A program made the position numbers and the translations under genes. This document shows, one piece after another, positions 14,501 through 26,500 of a stretch of DNA of 64,000 nt. Position 1 is the first letter of the stretch, and each line of letters starts with the position of its first letter. Below the pieces are notes generated by a model. That model did no database searches. It was given only the letters and a program-made list of their open reading frames with translations, and was not told the DNA's origin. Source of the stretch: Lycorma delicatula (taxonomy: Eukaryota; Arthropoda; Insecta; Hemiptera; Fulgoridae); assembly GCF_047948215.1 (NCBI RefSeq), contig NC_134455.1:154858575-154922574 (forward strand). The letters run 5' to 3'.

Positions 14501-17500
14501 TTTAAATATAAATAGAAATAGCCAAAGCAAGTGCTTACCTAAAGGGCTTGTTTCCCAAACACAATCATCATCATTTATTTTCTCAGGATGAGATTTGTTA
14601 CTTTTACTTGATTCTCCTTTGAAGCTAAAACATATTAAAATAAGAATTTAATTTCAAGTATAGCACAACATGTCTACATAAAATTAGAATCAATTCCAAT
14701 ATCATAAACTATGAACAAACAAATACCTATAAGTTTACTCCATAAATGAGATGATTTCATGTAAAATTACAAATTACTAACAGTATGGTGCCTATACTAG
14801 TCTGTCCCAGACGAATATGGAGGCAAGCATCATTTTGATTCAACTGGCAGGATGAGATATGTAGGTGGGCTCTTGTTTATTGCTTTATGTTCTTAATACT
14901 TACTTACTTTGTATTAATTTCGACAACTTCTAGTTTCTGCAGTTATTTTTTGTAAGGATTTTTTATATTTTAAAGATTTTAATACATATTTAAGAACTGA
15001 AAATAATGTTTTTTTTTTTTACATTTATTTTGCTTCCTGAATTAACTTCTTTGGACATACATTAAAATTATTTAAAAATTTTCCTTTTCTTTTTCCCCAT
15101 TTCTGCTTTCATTTTTTATTCTTTTAATTTGTAATTATTTTTTAATTTATTTATTAAATTAGAATCATCACAGCAATTTTTTTGTCAATAATTTTAATAA
15201 TATGTTCTTCTAAATTTTGTCATTGATTGTATTCTGTTTCCATGGACTGGTCTTTTAGTTTTATATATGAAATAAACACAGTCTTATGAAAAATGTTTTC
15301 CAAAAAAAAAAAAGCTGTTAGTGAATTGCATAACTTTCCCAGTTACACCAGTCAAGTTATGCTTGACTGTAATAATTTTAAGCTCTATTTATATTTTTCC
15401 CCTTATAATCCCTTTCTTATCGAAAAACGATAACCAAAATTATGTACCAATCTGTTACACAAAATATCAAACAAAATTATCCAATCAGCCAGCTTCAATT
15501 ATTTCTTCATCAACATATTAAAAAAACATGTGTGGTAATAAATTTAAAAGTTACTGATTTAAAAAAAAAAATTAATTAAATATAAAATTACTTGTTTGAT
15601 TATATTATAATTTTTAAATTATAATTACTGAAGTCAAAGTGCTAAACAAAATAACGCAATAACCAAATTTTTTAATATTAGTATATTAGCATCGCAATCA
15701 CAAAAAATATGTTTTTAATGTTTTGAAAATTTGGAGGTAAGCTACTACCCTTTGGGGGAAAGAATGCATTAATTTTTTGTCAAAAAATTCAAAAAGGAGT
15801 AGGAGTGTTTTGGGTGAAATAAAATTTCAAATCTTTATTGGGGCACTTTAGCAAAAATGTTTTCTTATAAAAGTTAAAGCTTTTTACTTTTTCTTAACTG
15901 CAGTAATAAGCCTTCATTGAGCTTTTCAACAATATATCATAAGTGGTACTTATTTTCATTGGGATCAGAGTTATAGGCAAATAAAATTTTAATTAATGAA
16001 ATATTTAGATCTTACAAGGTGGAAAACACATTGGTTTGAATTAGACTTCATCTATTTTTTAACTTTTTTTTTTTTTTTAATTTAAATATATTGATTATTA
16101 ATCTCTGATTATAAAAAAAATTACAATGAATAATAATTCAATAAAAATTAAAAAAAAAAAAAATTAAAAAATATCACAAGTTATTAATGAAATAAAATTT
16201 TATGTACTTTTCATTTTAAAACAATGTGTGTATATAATTTAATAGGCGTACAAGGAAGTCATGTGGCTCCACATCAGATTTTTTTATAAAGACAACACAA
16301 ATTACACAGGCTTGCAAAATTTGGGTTGTTGAATGTTTTTCAAATTATGATAACTGATTCCTATGTTTTTTTTAGCGTTGAATCTGAAAATAACCTTCAT
16401 TTTTTCCATCACATCAGGATTTTTCGCAAATTTCAAAATTTGTAAAAAGTTGAAAAATTTTGAAAATGTGATACTATAAAATACACATAAAACATTTCTT
16501 TTTATAATAAATTAATAAAATATATTCACTTTTTTGGCTTATACTATGCATTCTTATAGCTAAACAGTTGAGGGGTCTGTAGAGGAGGGCAGAAAGGTTT
16601 GGGTTGAAGATGACAAGACAGTGAGAGAGCTTGACCGACAGGTTGTGACAAGACTTAATAAGATGTAACAAGTTTATTGGCAGCTATCCATGCCACTTAT
16701 GCACTGCGCAACTACTATCAGTGCTGTTTCAACCATGGCGTGCGTAAATTGAATGAATAATGTTTTTCCAACCTCTGTAATCAAATGTGATTTTGTCAGT
16801 GGAAAATATGTTTTCAGGCCATAAAGCAAACTTTCCGAAAGTAAAATGGCTTCAAGAGGCTGCAAATATTCTGCAGATTCTTTTTGTTACACTTATGGTG
16901 AGTTAATGGTGGAAAGGCAAAAAAGAAATATACCACGTTTTGTTCAACAAGTGTACCTCACGTATTTCAGGGTGAAAATAGGAGATCAAGACAATACTTG
17001 GATACTTCACTAGCTACACATGTGTTGAAGGACTTATATGATGGTCAAAGGGTGAAGAAGAAGCGTTCAGATTTGGAATTCCAATGGTGTGGCGAGAGCC
17101 ATGAAATCACACCAATGATTGTTACTTTTGTTCGACTGATGATCACAATTCCAAGTTGAAGAATAAAAAAGGAATCGTTTATCCAAATATGTCATCCTTT
17201 TTATATCTGGTTCCTCATGGTCTAGATGTATCAATGTCAAATTCACCAACAAATATACCTGAAGTAGACAGTTCCACAAGTAATTTAAATGAAGATAACG
17301 TCGAGGAATATGAACTTGGAGATAGCTGTGCACCAGAGCTTTATTCACTCTGAACATAACGATTTGGGTCAAGACTTACATCTGACCAAAGAAAATTCAG
17401 AATTGTTTAGTTTGAGGCTTAAAGATAAGAACCTGCTAGCAGCTGGCACTTCATTTTCTTGGTTGAGGTACAGAGAAAAGGATTTTCTTCTATATTTTTT

Positions 17501-20500
17501 GGAAGAAGAAGAATTAAGTCTTCTGAACTGATGTAAGAGGACTTTGACTCAATTTAAAATTCTGTACAAAAGTACCAATTGGAAACTGTTCATAGATTTG
17601 TCCAAAAAACGCCTCAAAGTTGTCCTTCTTCACAGTGGGAATATATAGATTCGTCCAAACAATCTTCTGACACATGGAATAAAATTGTAAGTATTCTACG
17701 TACTTCATCATTAAGAGGTGATGAGTGAAGAGGGGGGATTTTTTAATGATTAAATTATTTACTAAAATTGATTTTAAATAAACTAAAATCAAAATTTTTA
17801 ATTTTAGGGGTACTAAATTATTTTAATAACTTTAATGCTTAACAAAATATATTTTAAACATTAAAGGTCTATTTACAAACATCAGTGCCATGTCAGTTTA
17901 GTATCAGTGTTATCCGTAGTCAATCAGTGATGCCAATTCACACACGTCTGACATCCATTTGTAGTACGTATTGTGCTTTCAGTGAAATAGCAGCAAGATG
18001 GTTTCCTTTTCTGATGATAATTGGCAGTTATTGCCATAGTCCTAGATGAGGAAGAGGAAGAAAACCACATAAAAGAAAAATGAATGTAAATGGGTACACA
18101 CGTCATAGTTTAAATGAGAAAGTGAAGGAGAACTTTTTATTTTATATAAGGAATTAATGATGAAACAGAATTTATTGAATATTTTAGAATGTCTCAAAAT
18201 TGTTTCAATATACAGCTTAATAAAATAGAAAGACATTTAATGAGACAAAACACTCACTGGAGAAAAACTATCACACAGAGGGAACAATTAGCTGTTAAAG
18301 ATAAGTGAAAACACAATTTTTAACGAAACAGTTTTATTTAAAAACATGAACTACTTTATCTAAATGTACATAATAAGTATGTATATATTAAAAGTTTTCA
18401 TAATTTTGAAAAAAATGTTTGGAGTGTGCTTGGTACTACGGGATGCTGTTGGTCTAAAATTGGATTAGGCGACAGTGTTGGAGTTGAGATTCTTGTAGAC
18501 GTATTTGAATAATGCCCTGTTTTTGAGCCATATGACAGGGAGATGCAAATTTGTATACTATCTTACACAAAAATTTTCTGAAAAACCACTTTGATGTTTA
18601 TTGTGTAATGAATAATCCCCTGATGTATGTGCTGTAATCATTTTCATTTCATATTTTGGAAATGTATTAAATATTTATATTTTTGTTAAGTTCACATAAT
18701 ATGGATTTATAGTTTTTAAAATACCACCTATATCTGCTAAAAATGGGTCAACAGGATGGGTTATTATCAGTGTTGATGGAGCAGTTCCTCAATTAACTGA
18801 GAAGATGCACTTTGTTGAGGGGTCGTTTTTTTTTTTTTTTTTTTAGGAACTTTTGATGTTCGCTGAATACACTTTTCTAGACTTCGATGAGCAGATGATT
18901 GACTTGATTCATCTTCAGTTTATAGTTAATAGTTCGAAGGTCTTCATCATGTACTGTGTTTTGCTCTTTGTTGTCTTATTCTTCATTATCTTCCTGTTCC
19001 TCCGTCTTGTCTTCTTCGAAACTATTGTATATTTATATACATATTATATATTTACTATATTATATATTTCCTACTGTATCTCTCTCATTGAAAAATTTTT
19101 GTAGAAATTCCAACTAATCTGTATATTTATAAAGTTTAATTTTTTTTGGGATTGTCCACTTTTTGTTACATCTTTTTTTAATAGATTTTCTGTAATTGTC
19201 TCTAATATTATTCTACCTTACCTTACATGATGGTCGTGAAAATAAATTAGTCTTCAGTTTATGAAATCTACAATTCACTAAAATAACATTTAAATAAAAT
19301 TTTTGTTGTTGTAAGTACCTAACTACTGGTGATTCTTTAAAAACAATATCATTTATTTACCGCATGGGGGATTGTACAGGCATATGATTGTAATGGAAGC
19401 TTTCAAAATCATAATTGAAGATCTTTTAAGTGAAATGCTGCTGCAACCTTCAGAAGAAATGTGGAAATCTATTGCTGAAAACTTTAACACAATTTCCCCA
19501 ACTGTTGGGTGCACTAGATGGGAAACACTTTATAATTCAAACTCCCCCAAATAGCGGTTCACAATTTTAAAATTATAAGAAAACATTTTCTGTTGTTTTA
19601 TTGGCACTTGCACATTACAATTTCATAGCTGTTGATGTTGGTGCGTATGGCAAGAATAGCTACAGTGGCATTTTTGCAAAATCTAATCGGGGAAAAGCAT
19701 TTCAAAACAACACTTTATATGTACCACATCACACACCACTGCCAGGTACAGATACTGAGGCTCTTTATGTGATTGTAAGTGATGAGGCATTCCCTCTAAA
19801 AACCTACCTGATGCACCCCTATCCAGGAAAAGGATTGAATCGTTCAGAGGACTGTTGAAAATTTTTTTTGTTATTATCACCCAAAAATTTAGAATATGTA
19901 TGAGATGAATCCAGGCCAAACTGGAAAATGTAGATTGCATAACACTGACAGCTTGCATCATATATAATTTTATAAAAAATATATGGTACAAAGTTGTATA
20001 CATATCAAAATCAAAATGTAAACTTAAAATTTACCTATGCAGGGGGAAATGCAGTTAATAATGCATTCAGAGTAAGAGAATTGTTTACAAAATACTTTAC
20101 ATCAGATATTGGACATGTACCATGGCAAGTGAAAAAATTTAAGAAATGGTTATCATTTACTTATATTCCTCCTCTATGAATCATGAGACCTTGCCGTTGG
20201 TGAGGGGGCTTCAGTGCTCAGGGATACAGAGTAGCTGGACCGAAGGTGCAACCATATCGGAGAGGTATCTGTTGAGAGCCAGACTAAGGAATAATTCCTG
20301 AAAGAGGGCAGCAGCTCTTTCAGTAGTTGTTAGGGGCGTGAGTCACAATGACTTAAACGGCCGTATCAACATCACTCAGTCCTCTGAGTACTGCGCAGCT
20401 GAAAGCAATGGAAAACTACAGCTGCTTTTTTTCCAAGAAAATGTGGCTCTCTGCATTTTCACATAGCAATAATGGAGGCGCCTTCCTTGGTAAAATATTC

Positions 20501-23500
20501 CGGAGGTAAAATAGTCCCCCGTTCGGATCTCCGGGTGGGGACTACTAAGGAAGGGGTCACCAGAAAATTAAAAAATAACATTCTACGAGTCGGAGCGTGG
20601 AATGTTAGAAGCTTAAAAAAGGTTGGTAGGCTAGAAAATTTAAAAAGGGAAATGGATAGGGTGAATGTGGATATAGTAGGAATTAGTGAGGTTCGGTGGG
20701 CAGAGGAAGGCGACTTTTGGTCAGGTGATTTTAGAGTAATTAACTTAGCGTCAAATAATGGGCAGGCAGGAGTAGGTTTCGTGATGAACAAGAAGATAGG
20801 GAGGAGAGTGGAGTATTTCAAAACGCATAGCGATAGAATCATTGTAATAAGGATAAAATCAAAACCTAAACCGACAACGATTGTTAACGTTTATATGCCT
20901 ACAAGTGCCCATGATGATGATGAGGTAGAGTGTGTATACGAAGAGATTGATGAAGCAATTAAACACGTAAAAGGAGATGAAAATTTAATAATAGTTGGAG
21001 ATTGGAATGCAAGCATTGGAAAAGGCAAGGAAGGAAATATAGTGGGTGAATACGGGCTGGGCAAAAGGAATGAAAGAGGGGACCGACTTATAGAGTTTTG
21101 CACGAAGTATAATTTAGTAATTGCCAACACCCAATTTAAAAATCATAATAGAAGAATATACACTTGGAAAAAGCCAGGCTATACTGCAAGGTATCAGATA
21201 GATTATATCATGGTTAAGCAAAGATTTAGAAATCAACTCGTTGACTGCAAAACTTACCCTGGAGCAGACATTGATAGCGACCATAATTTGGTGATAATGA
21301 AATGTAGATTGGGGTTTAAAAACCTGAAGAAAAGTTGTCAGATGAATCGGTGGAATTTAGAGAAGCTTGAGGAAGAGGAGGTAAAGAAGATTTTTGAGGA
21401 GGACATCGCAAGAGGTCTGAGTAAAAAAGATAAGGTAGAAAATGTAGAAGAATGGGAGAATGTTAAAAAGGAAATTCTTAAATCAGCAGAAGCAAGTTTA
21501 GGCGGAATAAAGAGAACTGGTAGAAAACCTTGGGTTTCAGACGATATATTGCAGCTGATGGATGAACGTAGAAAATATAAGAATGCTAATGATGAAGAAA
21601 GTAAAAGGAACTATCGGCAATTAAGAAATGCTATAAATAGGAAGTGCAAACTGGCGAAAGAAGAGTGGATTAAAGAAAAGTGTTCAGAAGTGGAAAGAGA
21701 AATGAACATTGGTAAAATAGATGGAGCATACAGGAAAGTTAAGGAAAATTTTGGGGTACATAAATTAAAATCTAATAATGTGTTAAACAAAGATGGTACA
21801 CCAATATATAATACGAAAGGTAAAGTCGATAGATGGGTGGAATATATTGAAGAGTTATACGGAGGAAATGAATTAGAAAATGGTGTTATAGAGGAAGAAG
21901 AGGAAGTTGAGGAGGATGAAATGGGAGAAACAATACTGAGATCTGAATTTAAGAGAGCATTAAAAGATTTAAATGGCAGAAAGGCTCCTGGAATAGACGG
22001 AATACCTGTAGAATTACTGCGCAGTGCAGATGAGGAAGCGATTGATAGATTATACAAACTGGTGTGTAATATTTATGAAAAAGGGGAATTTCCGTCAGAC
22101 TTCAAAAAAAGTGTTATAGTTATGATACCAAAGAAAGCAGGGGCAGATAAATGTGAAGAATATAGAACAATTAGTTTAACTAGTCATGCATCAAAAATCT
22201 TATCTAGAATTCTATACAGAAGAATTGAGAGGAGAGTGGAAGAGGTGTTGAGAGAAGACCAATTTGGTTTCAGGAAAAGTATAGGGACAAGGGAAGCAAT
22301 TTTAGGCCTCAGATTAATAGTAGAAGGAAGATTAAAGAAAAACAAACCAACATACTTGGCGTTTATAGACCTAGAAAAGGCTTTCGATAACGTAGACTGG
22401 AATAAAATGTTCAGCATTTTAAAAAAATTAGGGTTCAAATACAGAGATAGAAGAACAATTGCTAACATGTACAGGAACCAAACAGCAACAGTAATAATTG
22501 AAGAACATAAGAAAGAAGCTGTAATAAGAAAGGGAGTCCGACAAGGATGTTCCCTATCTCCGTTACTTTTTAATCTTTACATGGAACTAGCAGTTAATGA
22601 TGTTAAAGAACAATTTAGATTCGGAGTAACAGTACAAGGTGAAAAGATAAAGATGCTACGATTTGCTGATGATATAGTAATTCTAGCCGAGAGTAAAAAG
22701 GATTTAGAAGAAACAATGAACGGCATAGATGAAGTCCTACGCAAGAACTATCGCATGAAAATAAACAAGAACAAAACAAAAGTAATGAAATGTAGTATAA
22801 ATAACAAATATGGACCACTGAATGTGAAAATAGGAGGAGAAAAGATTATGGAGGTAGAAGAATTTTGTTATTTGGGAAGTAAAATTACTAAAGATGGACG
22901 AAGCAGGAGCGATATAAAATGCCGAATAGCACAAGCTAAACGAGCCTTCAGTAAGAAATATAATTTGTTTACATCAAAAATTAATTTAAATCTCAGGAAA
23001 AGATTTTTGAAAGTGTATGTTTGGAGTGTCGCTTTATATGGAAGTGAAACTTGGACAATCGGAGTATCTGAGAAGAAAAGATTAGAAGCTTTTGAAATGT
23101 GGTGCTATAGGAGAATGTTAAAAATCAGATGGGTGGATAAAGTGACAAATGAAGAGGTATTGCGGCAAATAGATGAAGAAAGAAGCATTTGGAAAAATAT
23201 AGTTAAAAGAAGAGACGGACTTATAGGCCACATACTAAGGCATCCTGGAATAGTCGCTTTAATATTGGAAGGACAGGTAGAAGGGAAAAATTGTGTAGGC
23301 AGGCCACGTTTGGAGTATGTAAAACAAATTGTTGGGGATGTAGGATGTAGAGGGTATACTGAAATGAAACGACTAGCACTAGATAGGGAATCTTGGAGAG
23401 CTGCATCAAACCAGTCAAATGACTGAAGACAAAAAAAAAAAAAAAAAATTACTTATATTTTCTACAGTGCATACTTCCTGTACACTAATTTGTAGTACAC

Positions 23501-26500
23501 AATATAAATATATATAAAACAAAAAAATATTTTCCTTCTAGTTGCAGTTCTTTTCCTATGTCATTCCAAATATTATTTTTAAAACCAGTGTCCACATATT
23601 TTTTATGCAACAAATCATATAGTTCAGAAAAATTCCATACCAACTCGATTAGTTTTTCATACATTCTTTTTGTTTCAAACAACAAAAGTACCTTCCAACA
23701 ACAGAATCACGTCAGTGAAAATTAACAAAACTCTTGTTGCCGATGTATTTAATAATCACATAATGGACACTAAAGTAGCACTGATGATAAAAAAAGTCAC
23801 TCTGTTGAACTTGTCTGAACAGGTCAGTTTGAAATAAAAGCAATGATATATATTTTTTTTGACTGACACTGATACTTACAATGATTAAAGTTTGGAATTG
23901 CAAAACAATTTTTTTTCTGTTTGGGAGCTTTTTCCCCTTGCACTCAAGGAGAAGCAGTCAGCCAAAATTAATTTTTAAGAAAATAATTCCTAATTGGTGA
24001 TAATAAATCTAAAAAAGACCTTTTTAAAAATTGTTTAAATAATACAAAGATAAATTTTTAATTTTTTAGGGAGGGTGTAAACAGTTTTGGGTAATTCTTT
24101 TTTTAAAAACAGTTTAAGAGTAAGGGCTATCAAAAAATTAAGATTTTACATTTTAAATGCAATGGAGATAAACTTGTGAGATGGACTTAAATTAAAAATA
24201 AACTTTTTTAATTTAAAAAAGAAATTTTTTGTAACACTGGAGCAGGATGGGCAAAAGATTTTTATAGTGGCTTTAAGGCACATTGATGCAGAAAATATAA
24301 ATGCAAAAAACTTCCATTAGCTCTTTTTCTGAATCAAGATATAGGTAAAAAATAAAAATATAAACTTCCCTTTTTGGGGAGGAGGTAAATATTAAATAAA
24401 AAGTTTTGGTAATTTGTTGTCTTTATAAAAAAAGGTTCAACTTTTGTAAGAAACCTTTTTTGCTTAAGTACCACAGTAAAGATTTGAAATTTTATTTTGC
24501 TCAAAACAACCCACCCCTTTTTTAAATTTTTTTTTTTAGAGTATACATTATTCCTTCCCTGGAAGGTAATAGCTGTGTAACAAAGTTTGAATAAAATCCG
24601 TCAACGGGTCCAGAGTTATAAGGCCAAATTTAAGCTAACATACTTATACATACATACAAATGTACAAATGCCTGTTGGACAAAAATAGATCTTTTGAACT
24701 TGGGAGCACTAGAATAAAATTTTATTTTTGCAGATTATTACAATTTATCTCTTAAAAGTCTCCTTATGGCACAAAACTTAAAAAAAGACCAGATTATTTA
24801 GTTTGTTTTACTGACCTTTACATTCTCTTTATAGCTATAGCAGGGAAAATAAAAATAATCTTGAAAAAAAACCATCATGTTTGTACAAATGCTAATTAAT
24901 TTTATCAGTCATTTCAACACATATTTTTCCAATTATTTCACTAAAAAAAAGAAAAATGAAATAATAATCTTTTATACATAATAAAAAATGTATAAAGTTC
25001 AATGAATTAAATGATCCAGGTCTATATGGAGTATGACCTGATTGCCTTTTAGGAAATTTTGTTACTATTTTTTTTTTTTATTATAAAGAGTATTTAAGCT
25101 TGTGGGTTAAATAAGTCGAAAAATTGTCACTGCACATTTGTGTTGTGGTATAAATTATATTGATGCCAAAACAAAAACATTGAGCAGCATAACAGCTCAG
25201 AATATGAGATCATAAGTGAATATTATTGCAAATTATACAGTTGTTGATTAACAGGATTGCAAGAGACCATTATTTCAGTCTCTGTTTTATTGTTTAAATG
25301 CTATAACATTTGCCTCAATAGTTGGTTTTACCTGTCATTAAATGAAAGAAGTTTGAGATATGACTATTTAATTCCCAAAATTCACATGTGTAAAACACAT
25401 GTTCAGAAGTGAACAACGTTGACCATTGTTATCGTAGAAGTAAAATTTCTTATACATTTATACAAGTTATAAAAGTTTATAGTCATCAAAAACATGTCTG
25501 GTGGTTTATTAGTTTAGGTGGTGTTCCCAATTTTGTAAACAGATTTTGAACTCTTTTTCTAGAATTCTCTTAAGTTGCTTTAGAATATTAAACTGGAAAT
25601 CAGAAATATAAGAAAATCTTAAGTCTTTTTAAGAAAGTTTTTAATTATGGAAACGTCCAGAAATTACACGACAACCTAATTCAGTAAACAATTTTTCATC
25701 AGAAACTCTCTTATGATGAGCACAGCATTCATTGATATCTTGGTATGCAATGTAAATGATACTTGTCAGACTTATGATTCAGCTCTTTTACTCTGAACAG
25801 AATTTTATAATCTTTCCTGACACTTAATCATCTGGTCAGACTGTACACCAAATCTTGACTTCTATTCATATTTGTGACTGTTATCTGTCAATTTTTTTTG
25901 GTTCTTTACTTATGTGGTTGTCAACTACATCTTGCTCATTTTTGATTCTCTTTTACCAGACAGGGATCATGTGTTTGTTTTTTTTTAGAGTAATAATATC
26001 TGCCATTTCCAACATCTGGGTAGCAGTTTTGCAAATGTGATACAAAACTTGATATTATCACCCAGCTCTAAAATTTGATCACTCACTATGATGTAAAATT
26101 TATAATAGCCATAAAATGTCAGCTTGAGGTTTGATACATTCATTAACTGAAACACACACATACATACATTTTAGTTTTAAAGTTACCATTCCATCTTTAA
26201 CCCTTCTGCTGATGTTACTATTTATTACATCAAAATATCTACTTGTTACATTAAAACAGTAAACTGCTGGAGAATGTAGGGAAACTATAAACCTGTTTTA
26301 ATGGACATAATTTTTTTTTCTTTTTTGGCTAACTAAATGACCACAGAAGTTTTTGAAGCCTGTACAGAGTGTTTCTGTGCAGTATATTTTAGAATTATGT
26401 GGTGCATTCTGTTCTTTCAGTGTTAGGTTAGGTTAGGCCCTGTGGGTTCATTGGGTGTTACTAAGTAATAAACCAACACATCAGTTGTTGAGTTATGACT

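Larger units (their letters stand above)
20168..23448 (+). mobile_element. Full-length RTE-like non-LTR retrotransposon, intact
   Basis: 3.28-kb element bounded by 11-bp duplications (20157-20167 and 23449-23459). It has a G+C-richer leader of about 300 nt, one ORF of 984 codons, an almost absent 3' UTR (stop, then gac) and an A-tail of about 19 nt. The 5' end is the same as in the second copy at 46019, so it is a true full-length terminus. The perfect duplication and uninterrupted ORF imply recent insertion. The assignment to the RTE clade rests on the endonuclease style (WNVRSL... NVDIVGISEVRW) and the very short 3' UTR. Confidence 0.93.
17870..23890 (+). mobile_element. PIF/Harbinger transposon, interrupted by RTE
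   Basis: Harbinger transposase remnants run on plus at about 17990-18305 and 19380-20156. A MADF/Myb-like partner ORF lies on minus near 23525-23681, the two-gene arrangement typical of PIF/Harbinger. Possible terminal sequences share AGTATCAGTGT (about 17895-17912 on plus; the right end read inward near 23862-23880). The RTE at 20168-23448 is inserted within the 3' part of the transposase. Exact termini and the 3-bp target duplication were not resolved. Confidence 0.65.

Noticed and set aside
16474..16865. Two minus-strand ORFs of 63-65 codons before the Cys-rich relic
   Set aside because: No motif, opposite strand to the relic, and poor continuity; most likely shadows of decayed plus-strand sequence.
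20459..23418. Several minus-strand ORFs of 65-148 codons
   Set aside because: They are antisense shadows of the RTE coding sequence, Ser/Leu/Phe-rich because the sense strand is Lys/Glu-rich. The same applies in the second copy at 46310-49256.
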